From Datura wrightii (taxonomy: Eukaryota > Streptophyta > Magnoliopsida > Solanales > Solanaceae), in contig JASDFA010000010.1 of the NCBI GenBank assembly GCA_035772735.1, forward strand, positions 30,567,501 through 30,631,500: DNA of 64,000 nucleotides, written 5' to 3'. The translations under genes were made by a program, and so were the position numbers. Shown one piece after another: positions 48,251-59,182 of this stretch. The notes below the pieces were generated by a model. The model had not been told where the DNA came from. It made no database searches and was given only the letters and a program-made list of their open reading frames with translations. How positions within the stretch are numbered: the first letter of the stretch is position 1; the number at the start of each line of letters is the position of its first letter.

Positions 48251-48859
48251 ATGGAGGTGCTGAAACAGGTACATATTAACTTACCTCTTGTTGATGTTTT
48301 GCAGGGAGTGCTGAAATATGCCAAGTATATAAAGGACATCGTGGAAAACAAAAGTCGGTTGACTGAGTATGCTACGGTGGCTCTAACGGAGGAGTGCACT
48401 TCCAGGATTCAAAATCGACTGCCCACAAAGCTCAAAGACCCTGGGAGCTTTACTATACAAATTACTATTAGGCAGAGTATCCGAGCTCATGGATTGTGTG
48501 ATTTGGGAGCGAGCATAAATTTGATACCGTCATCGGTATTCAAAAAGCTGGGTCTAGGGAGTCTTAGACCCACAACAGTGATCTTGCAATTGGCGGATCG
48601 GTCCTTAGCCAGACCTGATGGCATTGTGGAGGAATTTCTGGTGCAAGTTGGCTCCCTGATTTTCCCGGTAGATTTTGTCGTACTGGATTTTGAACCAGAC
48701 GCAGAAGTCCCATTTATTTTGGGACGTCCCTTCTTGGCAACCGGGAAAGCACTGATTGACGTAGCTGTGGGGCAGCTAACAATGCGAGCACACGACAAGG
48801 TGGAGGTGTTCGATGTGTACAAGGCACCCAAGCTCCTGATGGTGCACGAAGAACTCTAG
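48251..48859 (+). CDS. AthM aspartic protease region
   Basis: Open for about 200 codons. The active-site segment is CDLGASINLIPSSVFKKLG, followed by VDFVVLDFEPDAEVPFILGR and PFLATGKALIDV, the usual Athila retropepsin layout. It ends at TAG 48857-48859 just after LLMVHEEL. It would mature the Gag polyprotein. A frame change separates it from gag. Confidence 0.85.
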   Translation: MEVLKQVHINLPLVDVLQGVLKYAKYIKDIVENKSRLTEYATVALTEECTSRIQNRLPTKLKDPGSFTIQITIRQSIRAHGLCDLGASINLIPSSVFKKLGLGSLRPTTVILQLADRSLARPDGIVEEFLVQVGSLIFPVDFVVLDFEPDAEVPFILGRPFLATGKALIDVAVGQLTMRAHDKVEVFDVYKAPKLLMVHEEL

Positions 48860-49003
48860 GTGATCAATGTGATTGATCAAGGCGAGAATGAGCAGAGGAA
48901 GGATTCACGAGAGTTATTGGGAAAACCACCGGAACGGTGTAAGCACTACTGGGGGGAGGACAGTGATCGAGAGAAATCGTCTATCACCCTAGAGGACAAC
49001 TGA
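48860..49003 (+). pseudogene. AthM residual pol: start and end joined
   Basis: In the same frame as the protease, past its TAG, 47 codons run to TGA at 49001-49003. VINVIDQ is the usual beginning of Athila pol after protease, and KHYWGEDSDREKSSITLED is the type of end seen at the integrase C-terminus. About 4 kb of RT, RNase H and integrase expected between them are missing, and the join keeps frame. Confidence 0.7.
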
Positions 49004-50343
49004 GCTAAACGACGTTGAGCCGCGACGGTAAACCAGGCACTGCACGGGAGGCAACCCGTGAAAAATTTTGCTCTTTGTAAAGTGTGAATAGATTTTTCTT
49101 TTTCTTTTTCTTGATTAACAACAAAATTTTTAGTTTTTGTTTTTGTTTTATTTTTATTTAGAGTGAAACCTATAATTCTAACTAATCTCGTGTAGTGAGA
49201 TGAATTTCAGGTCAAACGGAGGAAAATATGCACGGAATCGCAAAGAAAAATTCGAGGTATGAAAATCAATAAAAAGTGGCATAACAGTGAGCTAGGGCGA
49301 TAGCTCCGTGTCACGGAGGAGGACCTCCGCGTTACCCTCCGTGACACGTTGAGGTATAAATCCAAAATTTTTAAAAAATTTCCAGAACAGGCTCGCGATA
49401 GCTCCGTGTCACGGAGACAGTGCACCACGATGCACTCCGTGACATGTTGCCGTGTATATCGCGACGGGTCACACCGGGTCGCCGGGTGACCCGCGTGATT
49501 TTCCCACTTTTAAACCCCGAAACCCCCTCACTTTTCCTTATTTTTCACTCACTCCGCGACCAAACTCCCTAAAACCCATCCCCCTTCAACGTGACATGGA
49601 ATAGGCCTAGAAAATCATTGAGTTTTCTTCAATTCTTCAACTTCAAGGTATGTTCTTCGATTCCATCTTATTTCTTGTCGATTTTCTGCGATATTGAGCA
49701 TGTGAGGTGAGCTAAGTTTGCCCTAAGTAGAAATTAATCATGAATTCAATTGAATTGTTGTTGATGAATGTTGGAATATCATTATGATTGCTTGAACTCG
49801 TTAATTACATAATTTAATCGAATTTTCTTGATATCATCATTTCTAGGGCTTGTTTTTGAATTTGAAGTGGAAAAATGTAGTGAACTTGTGAAATTCATGC
49901 CGGGATGTACATGTTGAGTGAGATGAGTCGATGTGCTAGTTGTTATCATGTTAAAAGACCGATGGATTCTCGGGTTAGGGGAATATTGAAATTTGCAAGA
50001 ATTGGGTTGGTTGTATAGGTTCGTGTAGATAAATTTTTGTTATTTTCGTTTCTTTTTTTTTCCTTGCTAAGTGCGATGGATTAAAAGGTTGTCAATGGTA
50101 ATGATTGTGGTTAGCTGTACGAAGTTTGAGTAGTACATAGTATATATACCATCGAATTCTTCGTATGCACTAAGCATGTTTGTATAGTTGGTTGTTTGTT
50201 TGTGCAAATAAGCATGATCTTGCCGGTATGTTGTAACTGTAGCTAAGGACTAAGTGTGGGGTAGCCTAGCTTAACCCAACCTTAGTCAAAGTTAATATTC
50301 ATTGGCTTAACATTGATCTTGTCTACTTGGGTTGACAGGTAAA
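49004..50343 (+). other. AthM inter-ORF untranslated region
   Basis: It opens with GGGAGGCAACCCGTG (49049-49063), a block typical after Athila pol. Two GC-rich dyad units lie at 49307-49348 and 49405-49446. A PPT copy TAAGTGTGGGG lies at 50251-50261, upstream of the third ORF. There is no other coding signal. Confidence 0.75.
49307..49446 (+). repeat. Two inverted-repeat modules in the AthM UTR
   Basis: CGTGTCACGGAGG (49307-49319) pairs perfectly over 13 bp with CCTCCGTGACACG (49336-49348). The second unit, CGTGTCACGGAG (49405-49416) and CTCCGTGACATG (49435-49446), has one mismatch. The same module occurs in the AthM LTRs (53842-53883) and in Tek-A LTRs. Confidence 0.85.
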
Positions 50344-51564
50344 ATGGCAAGCAGGCAAGAAAAAGGGAAAGGCGCATCAACATCTGGCGCCGGAAGAAAG
50401 CGAATCAGACTGGGCACAGCAGTCCCAGCAGCACCAGTGGTTCCACGCGGCCAACACCACCAATACGGAACCAGATGGGTGATAGATGAGGGGAAGAAGT
50501 GGTACGCAAAGCACAAAAAAAACAAGTACTTCCCCGAGGAACACATCGCACGGGAACCATTGGCACAGGAGTTCCCTAGGATTGTCCACCAGATCGAGGC
50601 AGCTGGGCTCAACTTCATCTTTGAAGAGCCCAAGGAATGCAACTTTCACCTGATTCGGGAATTCTATGCCAATTGAAACCCGACCCTAAGAAGTCACACC
50701 ATAAAAATCAAAGGGAAAATAGTCACATTTGAGCCCCACCACCTCAATGCTATCATAGGGGCGCGGGACACAGACGCCCACATTCTTCAACAGATGAACA
50801 TCACTCCACCGTATGCGGACATCAGACGCACATTGTGTGGGACCCGATCGACAGCTGGATGGAGCAGACACAAAGAGAGGGGCTACCATCAGACTTTTCC
50901 CTATACACAGATGAACAGGGAAGCCAGAATATGGCTAAAGATTGTCTATTCCTGCCTAATCTCGGGGGTACATATGACAGATGTAACCCGGGATCGTGTA
51001 TGCCTGGTGTACGCCCTGATGAAAGGGTTGGAGACCAACGTGGGGGTGGTGATTATCTCCGCCATGAAGAGAGCCCGGTTGCGTCAGGGGCACAGATACG
51101 GATTTGGTAGGCTACTCACCACATTCCTGAGGGGACTAGATGTTGAGGAAGAGGCCCTTGATTATATCCCGCAGATGGAGCGGCGGGCCTTAGATGTCAC
51201 TAAAACTAAGGCACCCGACACCACCCATGGGCCAGTGCTTACACTTGGCGAGCGACATGCTCGTGATGATCAATTTATGGCTTGCATGTATGGGATGCAG
51301 ATGCTCCAGTTGAGGATAGGCGGGAGGCCGGCGACAGAGGAGGAGCTATGGCAGCTCGAGCTGGACTACCCTTTCGGCGAGAATGCCAGGGCTCTATGCC
51401 GAGTAGGGCCAGCATTTGTAGAGCCCACGGATGATGATGTCCCCACAGATGAGGAGACACGTCGGGAGGACTCCGATGTGGAGTCCGATGATGACGACGG
51501 GGGTGATTCAGACATGGGAGATGAAGCAGCAGCACTTGATGAAGAAGTAGAGTACTTTGATTGA
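50344..51564 (+). pseudogene. AthM third ORF, PF20167-like (putative plant transposon protein)
   Basis: ATG at 50344 opens a 406-codon frame broken only by one TGA (50674-50676), where Trp is expected in FYANWNP. The N-terminus is basic (KGKGASTSGAGRKRIR). WYAKHKKNKYFPEEHI and ISAMKRARLRQGHRYGFGRL are typical of the plant PF20167 family found with Athila elements. The C-terminus (from about 51430) is strongly acidic, Asp/Glu-rich. I see no transmembrane helix, so it is not an obvious Env. The function of the family is unknown. Confidence 0.75.
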
Positions 51565-53406
51565 TCAGGGAGTTCCACCACCCGTTTTTGTGCTATTTTA
51601 ATTTTTGTGAACACTTGGGACAGTGTTCGAGTTAAGTGTGGGGTGGGAGTAGTTAGGTGCTGGGTGTGCTGTTATGTATGTATGTCCTAATCTGTTGTTG
51701 TGCCTGTGAACAAATTTTTCTGACCCTGTGATTTGTGATTGTAAGTTGTTGTTCTGTATTGCAAATATATGTGAACATGTTGTGTGTTGCTGAATGTTGC
51801 TAGCTGATTTTGTACATATTTTTTTTATCGAATTGATCGATATTTTTATTTATCGAAATGATCGATATTTTATAAATTTATTCTCAAATTTCTTTTTTTT
51901 TCTTCTTGGGTTTCTCGGCGTTTGTTTTCGGTTCTTTTACCGAGAATGGTCCCATTGAACCGAAGTCATAGTTAGTGACCGTTCCCTATGATGGATGGAT
52001 GACGACCGTCTTAAGGGAAATGTAGTCGTTAGGAGTAGGTTTTTCAATTATTTTTCAGTTGTTTTTCTTTTGTGGGTTGCATCCCAAAACCCGTATTTAC
52101 TTTATTGTTGCGGAATTATGGTTGTGTGTTGTACATGATATTTAAAATGCAAAGGTGATTCGTATGAAAGCATGCAACTTTGTAAATATGTTGAGATACC
52201 TAGGCCATAGAGTTCGATTCAGTGTGATTGAGGCTTAATGTTTGAATTCCTGTAATTAGCTGATTGAAGAGTCTGTGAATACATCTTGAATTGAGCATGT
52301 GCAATAAGTGTGAAGTGAGGTTTTGTTATTCCATGCTATTGGAAGTGTCTAGAACTTGCCTGGTGTGTGTACAAAACGAAATGAAGGAGGTGTATTGTAG
52401 GAGAGGATGTAGGCATTTCTTTGTTTTAACCGAAAGTTTCTATTTTTCATTGTCGTACCCACCTTGATTGTATACCCTAGTCAGCCCGTTGAGCCTTTAG
52501 CCTATTATTTTTTTCTTTTGTCAAAAAGTGTAAACCGAGCTTAATTCTTTTTTTTTCATTAGCCGTAAAGTCTATACAAAACTCTTAAGCGCTTAAGAAG
52601 AGAAAATCATTTTCCCAAAGTGTCAAAAGAGTGAGAATGGTGAAAAGAAAAGAAAAGCTGAGTGATGGAAGAAAAGAAAAGGTTGAAGGTGCACTTGTTA
52701 TAAATAGACTATAATGAAGGTGCATGAATAATCTTTGTTGTTGTGTCAAGTGTGCTTAATAAGATGGGACAAACTAAAGAAAAACGTCGAGAATGGGAGG
52801 ATGAAAAAGAAAAAAAAGAAACAATGTCCATGAGTTGATGGGATGTGTTGAAAAGGCGCTTAAGGATGCTAGTGGCTATTATTGGCTAACCCAATATTTA
52901 CTAGTTCTGTAGCTTCCATTACAACCAGTTAAAGCCCTACGTGATCTTACATCGCACTTCTTTATATTAGTGGAGTAATACCTAAGGGCAAACTTATGGG
53001 TCATGACATGATGCATGTGAATTCTTTTGGGAGAGAGAGCGAAATTGTGTTTACATGCCCCTGCTTGAAATTTTGTGAGTTCATATGAGCAAAAAGGGGA
53101 AGACTCTCTTGTGTTGTGAGGGCACATGCTTGATGAGAGATTAATTTTCGTGTCGGATATCTTGATCAGCTGATTTGCATGAATTTGCCAATATCGAGAG
53201 TCGATTCTTAAGTCTAGGAGGTCTTGATGTATTGAAGGTCATTGCATTAATAGGACCATGCATGTTTTCTTGATGATTTGCTGTATTGAATAATCGATAT
53301 GACCGTAGCCTAAATTGTCGAACCAAAGTAGCGAGGTTGGGATGTAAATTGCATGAGGTGTAGGATTGTTGTTCGAGGACGAAAAAGGATTTAAGTGTGG
53401 GGTAAG
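51565..53406 (+). other. AthM 3' untranslated region
   Basis: Non-coding and 1.8 kb long. A hairpin GAACACT-TGGGAC-AGTGTTC (51609-51628) precedes a second internal PPT copy at 51633-51643. An A/G-rich stretch (52600-52850) is followed by a block shared with AthL and AthR (52911-53035). Confidence 0.8.
53372..53406 (+). other. AthM hairpin and polypurine tract
   Basis: TTCG-AGGA-CGAA (53372-53383) precedes TTTAAGTGTGGGGTAAG and the LTR at 53407. The stem is only 4 bp here. Confidence 0.75.
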
Positions 53407-54825
53407 TGATCTTGGGCAAATTTATATGCCCAAGTGATACTCAAATGTGGAATTTTAGCCTTGTTTATCTATCAATGTGTATACATTCTCATGTAATTGG
53501 TAATAAAATGTGAATTTATACTAACCAACATGATTAGCATTGTTTTGCAGGTAAAATGTAATTTTGGGAAGCTTAAATGCATGTTGGAAGATATCGGGGT
53601 TGGACTCGGATGCGAGCAAGGGACAAGGCATTGGAAAGCATAAAATAAAGGGGCTCCGCGATGGAGCCGTGTCACGCTGCCATCGCGGAGGCCTTCTGCC
53701 TGGATAGGGAATTCTCGCCCAATTTCAAGAGAGGGTACGCGATAGGTCCGTGGCACGGTAGCATGGCTCCGCGTTGCGCGCCGTGCCACGTTGGGCCTTA
53801 TTTGTTGGACCCCCAGTTCCAGTGAAGGTCCGCGTCGGTAGCGTGTCACGGAGGCAGTGCTCCGCGATGCACTCCGTGACACGTTGCTTGTTATTCAGGG
53901 AAAAATTCCCACTAGTATAAATAGAACACTTAGGTTCATTTTTCAATATTCTGACTTGGTGGAGCAAGAACGTGGGTTACAGGCAGTTGAGGGGACGAAA
54001 TTATCAGGGTTTTTCTCTCTTTCCTTCTCTTTGTATTCAATTGCTTGTATGTTTAACACTCATTTAACGATGTTTAATCCACAAATGAGTGGCTAATTCA
54101 TCTTCTTGCTGAGGTTATGAACAATTGTAGTGAAATGTGATTATTGATCATATTGGTTTTTCATCTTTTCTTCCATGGTTGTTATATTAATTCTTGTTCT
54201 TACTGCATTAATGTGTGGCCTACGTTAATGTATATCCAAAAAGTCCGGTTTCACTCGAGAGAGCAAGAAATTAAAAAGTTGTGAATTAATAGGATATGAT
54301 CTTTTCTTAGTTTGGGAAAATTGAGAATTGATTTACTTTCAGGATAGAAATATACCTGAAAGTCGTATTAGTCAATTTAGGAACCGGGTTTGTATGGCTA
54401 GAACATGAATTGCATTTAATCACAGAAATGTAGGTGGATGGTTCATGATTCTTAAGTGGGGTTAAATACGAGAGTTTTAATCTCTTGGCAATAGTTCTTG
54501 ACTAGCAACCGGAGGAAAAGACTAACCAAATTATGTCGATAATTAATTTCATTACATGTTCGTTTAACCTCAGCATGCTCTCATTCATAGTTCAGACTCA
54601 CATTAGATAGTTGTTTTAGATGTAGCATAAAAATTATAAATCAAAATATCAAACTTTTGGTTACGTTGTTGTCTGCATTTTTAGAATTAAAATATAGTAC
54701 ACTTGAGCAGATTGCACTTCATCCCAGTCCCTGTGGGATCGATACTTGGCTTACTTAAGCCACTTTACTACTTGTTCGACCACGTGCACTTGCATGTAGT
54801 TATATACCCAACAAAGAACCGAACA
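53407..54825 (+). repeat. AthM 3' LTR
   Basis: 1,419 bp, aligned without length change to 45056-46474. TATAAATA lies at 53916-53923. The dyad CGTGTCACGGAG/CTCCGTGACACG (53842-53883) is perfect here but has one change in the 5' LTR. Confidence 0.93.
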
Positions 54826-54830
54826 CTGAG

Positions 54831-55560
54831 TGATAACTGTTATTGTAGGAAAACTCAATAAGGGGAAATATTTTATCCCAGATGCCCCCGAAGTCTAGCA
54901 CGCACACCCGTAACATATCCTCAAGTGTCTGAATGGTACGTTCTGCATGTCCATCTGTCTGAGGATAGAATGCTGTACTCAGATTAACTTGTTTTCCCAA
55001 TCCTCTTTGAGAAGACTGCCAGAACCTAGCTGTGAATTGTGCTCCCCTGTCAGAAATAATAGACACTAGGATGTCGTGTAATCTAACTATTTCCCTGATG
55101 TAAAGCTCGGCATGATCCTCAGCTGAGAAAGTGGTTTTGACTGGCAAAAAATGAGCTGACTTTGTCAATCTATCAACAATCACCCAAATGGAATAAAATC
55201 TGCATTTGGTACGGGGTAACCCTGTCAACAAATCCATATTAACTGCATCCCATTTCCATATGGGCACCGCTATCTCCTTTGTTAATCTGTCGGGTTTTTG
55301 ATGTTCGGCTTTCACCTGTTGGTAATTAGGACATTATGCTACAAATTCTACTATCTCCTTTTTCATTCCCGGCCACCAGTAATTCTCCTTTATATCATGA
55401 TACATCTTTATTGAACCTGGGTGAAGAGAGTAAGGGGAATAATGTACCTCGCCCATGATCTGCTGGCGAAGTCCTTCCGCATCCACAACACAGACGCGAA
55501 CCCTATATCTCAAAACTCCATCTTCAGTTACCTTGAAATCCGTTAATTTCCCTCGCTGAG
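54831..55560 (-). pseudogene. Tek-A2 integrase core
   Basis: The minus-strand frame up to 55315 holds the full DDE core: IWVIVDRLTKSAHF (first Asp), IISDRGAQFTARFW (second Asp) and FYPQTDGHAERTIQTLED (Glu), spaced as in active enzymes. Upstream, to 55400, the zinc-binding region is decayed. It is cut at 54831 by AthM and continues at 45055. It is the best preserved integrase core in the window. Confidence 0.88.
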
Positions 55561-56990
55561 CCTTATCCTTGAGCTGAACCAGGTTAGGGTCTTCATACTG
55601 TCATCCTTTCACTTTTACAACCAATGATGACACTGTAGTATTCTGGATCACTGTTCCACTGTCTCCCAAATCTACTATTCGGACGGCTAAACTGGCTAAC
55701 TGATGCAATTCTTGAGCCAGTTCCCTCTGTTCGGGCTTCAAATATGCCAGACTTCCCATGGATTTGTGACTGAGGGCATCTGCTACAAGATTGTCTCTTC
55801 CTGGGTGATATAAAATGTTCACATCGTAGTCCTTCAATAGCTCTAACCAGCGACGTTGCCACAGATTCAACTCTTTCTGTGTGAAACTGTACTAGAGGCT
55901 GTTATGATCAGTAAAAATATCTACGTGGACACCATACAGATAGTGCCTCCATATTTTCAAGGAATGAATTACTGTGGTCAACTCCAAATCATGGGTGGGG
56001 TAGTTATTTTCATGATTTCTCAATTGCTTGGAAGCGTAACCAATTAATTTACCATGTTGCATCAGAACACATCCTAACCCCATGCCTGAAGCATCGCAGT
56101 ACACTACATAACCCTCTAGTCCTTCTCAAGGCTATTACTGGTGCTGAGGTCAATATGTTTTTCAACTCCTGGAAGATCTGTTCACATGCTTCAGTCCAGT
56201 GAAATTTAGCTGCTTTCTGAGTTAACTTGGTCAAAGGCGCTGCTAAGGTAGTAAATCCTTCCACGAACCTTCTGTAATACCCGGCTAACCCCAGGAAACT
56301 ACGTACCTCGGTCGGAGTGATAGGTCTAGGCCATGTTTTTACTTCTTCAATCTTCTGCGAATCTACCTGTATACCAGCATCTGACACAATGTGGCCCAAA
56401 AAGGCCACTAAATTCAGCCAAAATTCACATTTAGAAAACTTCGCATACAACTGGCATCCCTGAGAATTTAGAGCACTGTTCGTAGGTGATCTCGGTGATT
56501 TGCCTCTGAACGGGAGTACATCAGGTTTGTCATCAATAAATACTATCACAAACAGGTCCAGATACGGCCTAAAGATGTTGTTCATCAAGTCCATGAACAC
56601 CACTGGAGTATTGTCAGCCTGAAGGACATGACTAGAAATTCAAAGTGGCCATACCTGGTCCTGAAAGCAGTATTTGGAACATCCCTCTTGTGAACCCAAA
56701 CCTGGTGGTACCCTGACCTTGAGTCAATTTTTGAGAAATACTTTGCCCCCTATAGCTGATCGAACAAGTCATCTATTCTGGGAAGCGGGTATTTGTTCTT
56801 GATAGTGACTTTATTCAGCTGCCGGTAATCTATACACATACGGAGGGAGCCATCTTTCTTCCTCAAAAACAGAACTAGTGTTCCCCACGGTGAAGTACTC
56901 GGCTTGATGAAGCCCTTATCTAACAGATCTTTCAACTGTTCCTTCAATTCTCTAAGCTCAACAGGAGCCATTCGGTACGGAGGAATGGAT
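55561..56990 (-). pseudogene. Tek-A2 reverse transcriptase and RNase H
   Basis: RT N-terminal motifs are at 56750-56971 (KGFIKPSTSPWG, LPRIDDLFDQL). The palm reads VIVFIDDKP at 56540, where frame damage follows the catalytic DD. The connection has LAGYYRRFVEGF. RNase H is split into 55892-56104 (YCDASGMGLG, TDHNSL) and 55601-55870 (ILYHPGRDN, VADALS). Confidence 0.88.
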
Positions 56991-57121
56991 ATAGGTTGAG
57001 TACCTAGTAATAAATCAATTTCAAAATCAATCTCTCATTCTAGGGGAATACGAGGAAGTTCATATGGAAATTCATTGACTACTAGAATGGACTGGAGAGT
57101 CGGAGATTCTGCTTGGACATT

Positions 57122-57874
57122 CTAAACCCTGATAATATGATAAATACACCCTTTCGCTATCAATTTTCTTGCCCGAAGATAGGAAATAAACCTACCTTTT
57201 GGCGTGGCTGCACTACCTTTCCACTCCCAGACAACTTCCCCTGGAAAGTGGAATCGGACAGTCTTGGTCCAACATTCAAAATTGGCAAAGCATAGCACCA
57301 GCCAATCCATACCCATAATTGTATCAAAGTCAATCATTTCAAATTCTATCAAATCTGCTAAAGTCTGACGACCAGAAACTTCTACTGTGCACCCTTGGTA
57401 GACCCTCTTATCTATGATGGAATCACTGATAGGTGTAGATACTGAAAAAGGTCGCCGAAGTATTTCCAGCGTGATATCGAACTTCTGAGCCACTAACGGT
57501 GTAACATAAGACAAGGTGGATCCTGTATCTATGAATACATAAACAAAATGAGAGCAAATGTCCAGTATACCTATCACCACATCCGGCGACGACTCTGAAT
57601 CCTTTTGTCCCGGTAAAGCATAAGTGCGATCTGCACCGGCACCTGAGCTAGAGGCCCCTGGTCTGCCTCGGCCTCTGCCGACTGGAGTTGAGGGCCTACG
57701 CCCTGATGGAGATGCTGGGGCACGTGTTCCAACTGAAGATCTGTCCTGTCGATCCCGATCATCTGACCCCTGGCTAGACAGTCTCTCATCCGATGGCCCT
57801 CCTGTCCACAGGTATAACATGTTGTGGAGCCATACCTGTATGCCCTGGAGTGACGTTGGTTGCAGATAGGGCAA
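57122..57874 (-). pseudogene. Tek-A2 protease, after a decayed knuckle
   Basis: One 250-codon open stretch. After a Ser/Gly/Arg-rich linker come YVFIDTGSTLSYVTPLVA, with a canonical DTG active site, then STPISDSIIDKRVY and FDTIMGMDWLV. The CCHC region near 57800 is frameshifted. Among the chromovirus proteases here it is the only one with DTG rather than DPG. Confidence 0.87.
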
Positions 57875-58099
57875 AGTGGTACAGTAAATCTGCTCTACTA
57901 CGCTCCTCTCTACTACTGTGAACCTGCTGATTGTGAGCTCTCATCGGACCCTAACTTCCCTCGACGACCAGGTCCACTCCTTTGCTGCTATTGTGGGGGT
58001 GGGGGTCTGGGTGGTCTGTCTAAAAATCATGGCCTGGGTCCACCCTGGGACTCCGCCTGCATGTCACTAGGTCTGTCTCGGTGGTGCTTCTCTTGATTT

Positions 58100-58967
58100 T
58101 CCCTTCTTATCTCTCATTGCCGCTGTCTAATCCCTTCAATATTTTGAGCAAAAGCCTGAACGCGGGCAATGTCCATGTCCTCTCGCAGAGTGGCCGTAAT
58201 ACAAGTCTCCACATATTCTGGATTTAGCCCCATAATGAACCGGTGCACCCTAGCCGGCATGGTATCTACAAAAGCTGGTGCATATTGGGCGAAGGAGTTG
58301 AGCCTCATAGCGTACTCCCGAACACTCATCGTCCCCTACTCTAGATGTAGAAATAGATCAACCCGGGCCTGTCGAATTTCCCATGGCAGGTAATGATCTA
58401 GAAAAGCCTCTGAAAAGCTGGGCCGAGTCGTAGGGGAAACACCTCTCCCTAGGGACCTCTCCCAACCTCTCGTACCACAATACTGTTATGTCCCGTAGCC
58501 AGAGTACCGCTAACTCAACCGACTCTGCAGGTGTGGCATGCATCACCCTGAAAATCTGCTATATCTGATCCAAGAAATCCTGAGGGTCCTCCACCCGATC
58601 CGTCCCTATGAACTGCGGGGGACTTAGTGCAAGAAACTCCCCGACCCTTGAACTACCAGGTCCTCCTGAGGACTTTGCCACCAAGGGCGCCACTGGCTGA
58701 TCCTATGCATCCATCATCTGAGCTAGTATAACAACAATACTCTTAACCTCCTAATCCAATAGTACCGGTATAGAGATTGCTGGAGGCAGTGCCATCACAT
58801 TTGCCGCTCCGAGCGGCTCCTGGCTTGGTGGAGTGCTGGGGAGACCTAGATGAAGTCTCCACATCACCCTCAGATCGGGATGACTCTAACTGTGACACCC
58901 TACTAGTGCCCTCCCCTGCTGCAATATCCAATCTCCTGTCAGTTGTGGTGTGTCGCGGGTCTGCCAT
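58100..58967 (-). pseudogene. Tek-A2 gag
   Basis: Starts MADPRHTTTDRR at 58967. The capsid continues with ATPAESVELAVLWLRDIT (near 58500) and SVREYAMRLNSFAQYAP, then VDTMPARVHRFIMGLNPEYV (58114-58329). Stops and shifts lie between 58550 and 58740 and near 58340. Confidence 0.85.
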
Positions 58968-59166
58968 TTCTCTGTAGATAAAAGAATATGGTAAGCTTAG
59001 GGACTCAACCTTATACTGTACAGCTCTATAGCATGACTGGATAAGAAGAAAGAGTAACCATCCTATCATGCGTCACAACCTTTTGCCTATAGAATGTGGT
59101 GCACAACACATCCATAGACAAGACTCTACTTAGCACATCTTGCAGACTCCTTGGGATACAACCCTA

Positions 59167-59178
59167 CCACTGATACCG
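59167..59178 (-). other. Degenerate primer binding site of Tek-A2
   Basis: The minus strand reads CGGTATCAGTGG next to the LTR, against TGGTATCAGAGC for initiator tRNA-Met. Confidence 0.65.
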
Positions 59179-59182
59179 AGTT

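Larger units (their letters stand above)
45056..54825 (+). mobile_element. AthM: recent Athila element lacking RT, RNase H and integrase
   Basis: LTRs of equal length (1,419 bp, TG...CA) with about 35 differences by eye, a perfect CTGAG duplication and a tRNA-Asp-type PBS define it. The order is gag, CCHC knuckle, protease, a short pol tail, a PF20167-like ORF and a long 3' UTR. RT-RH-IN are absent. The 2.5% LTR divergence points to an insertion in roughly the last 1-2 Myr at commonly used plant rates. Confidence 0.93.

Noticed and set aside
50344..51564. AthM third ORF as a retroviral-type envelope gene
   Set aside because: No signal peptide, transmembrane helix or coiled coil is seen, and the motifs fit the PF20167 plant transposon family better.
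51275..51614. Antisense frames rich in Ser/Pro opposite the AthM third ORF
   Set aside because: They are the complement of its acidic, Asp/Glu-rich tail and have no independent support.
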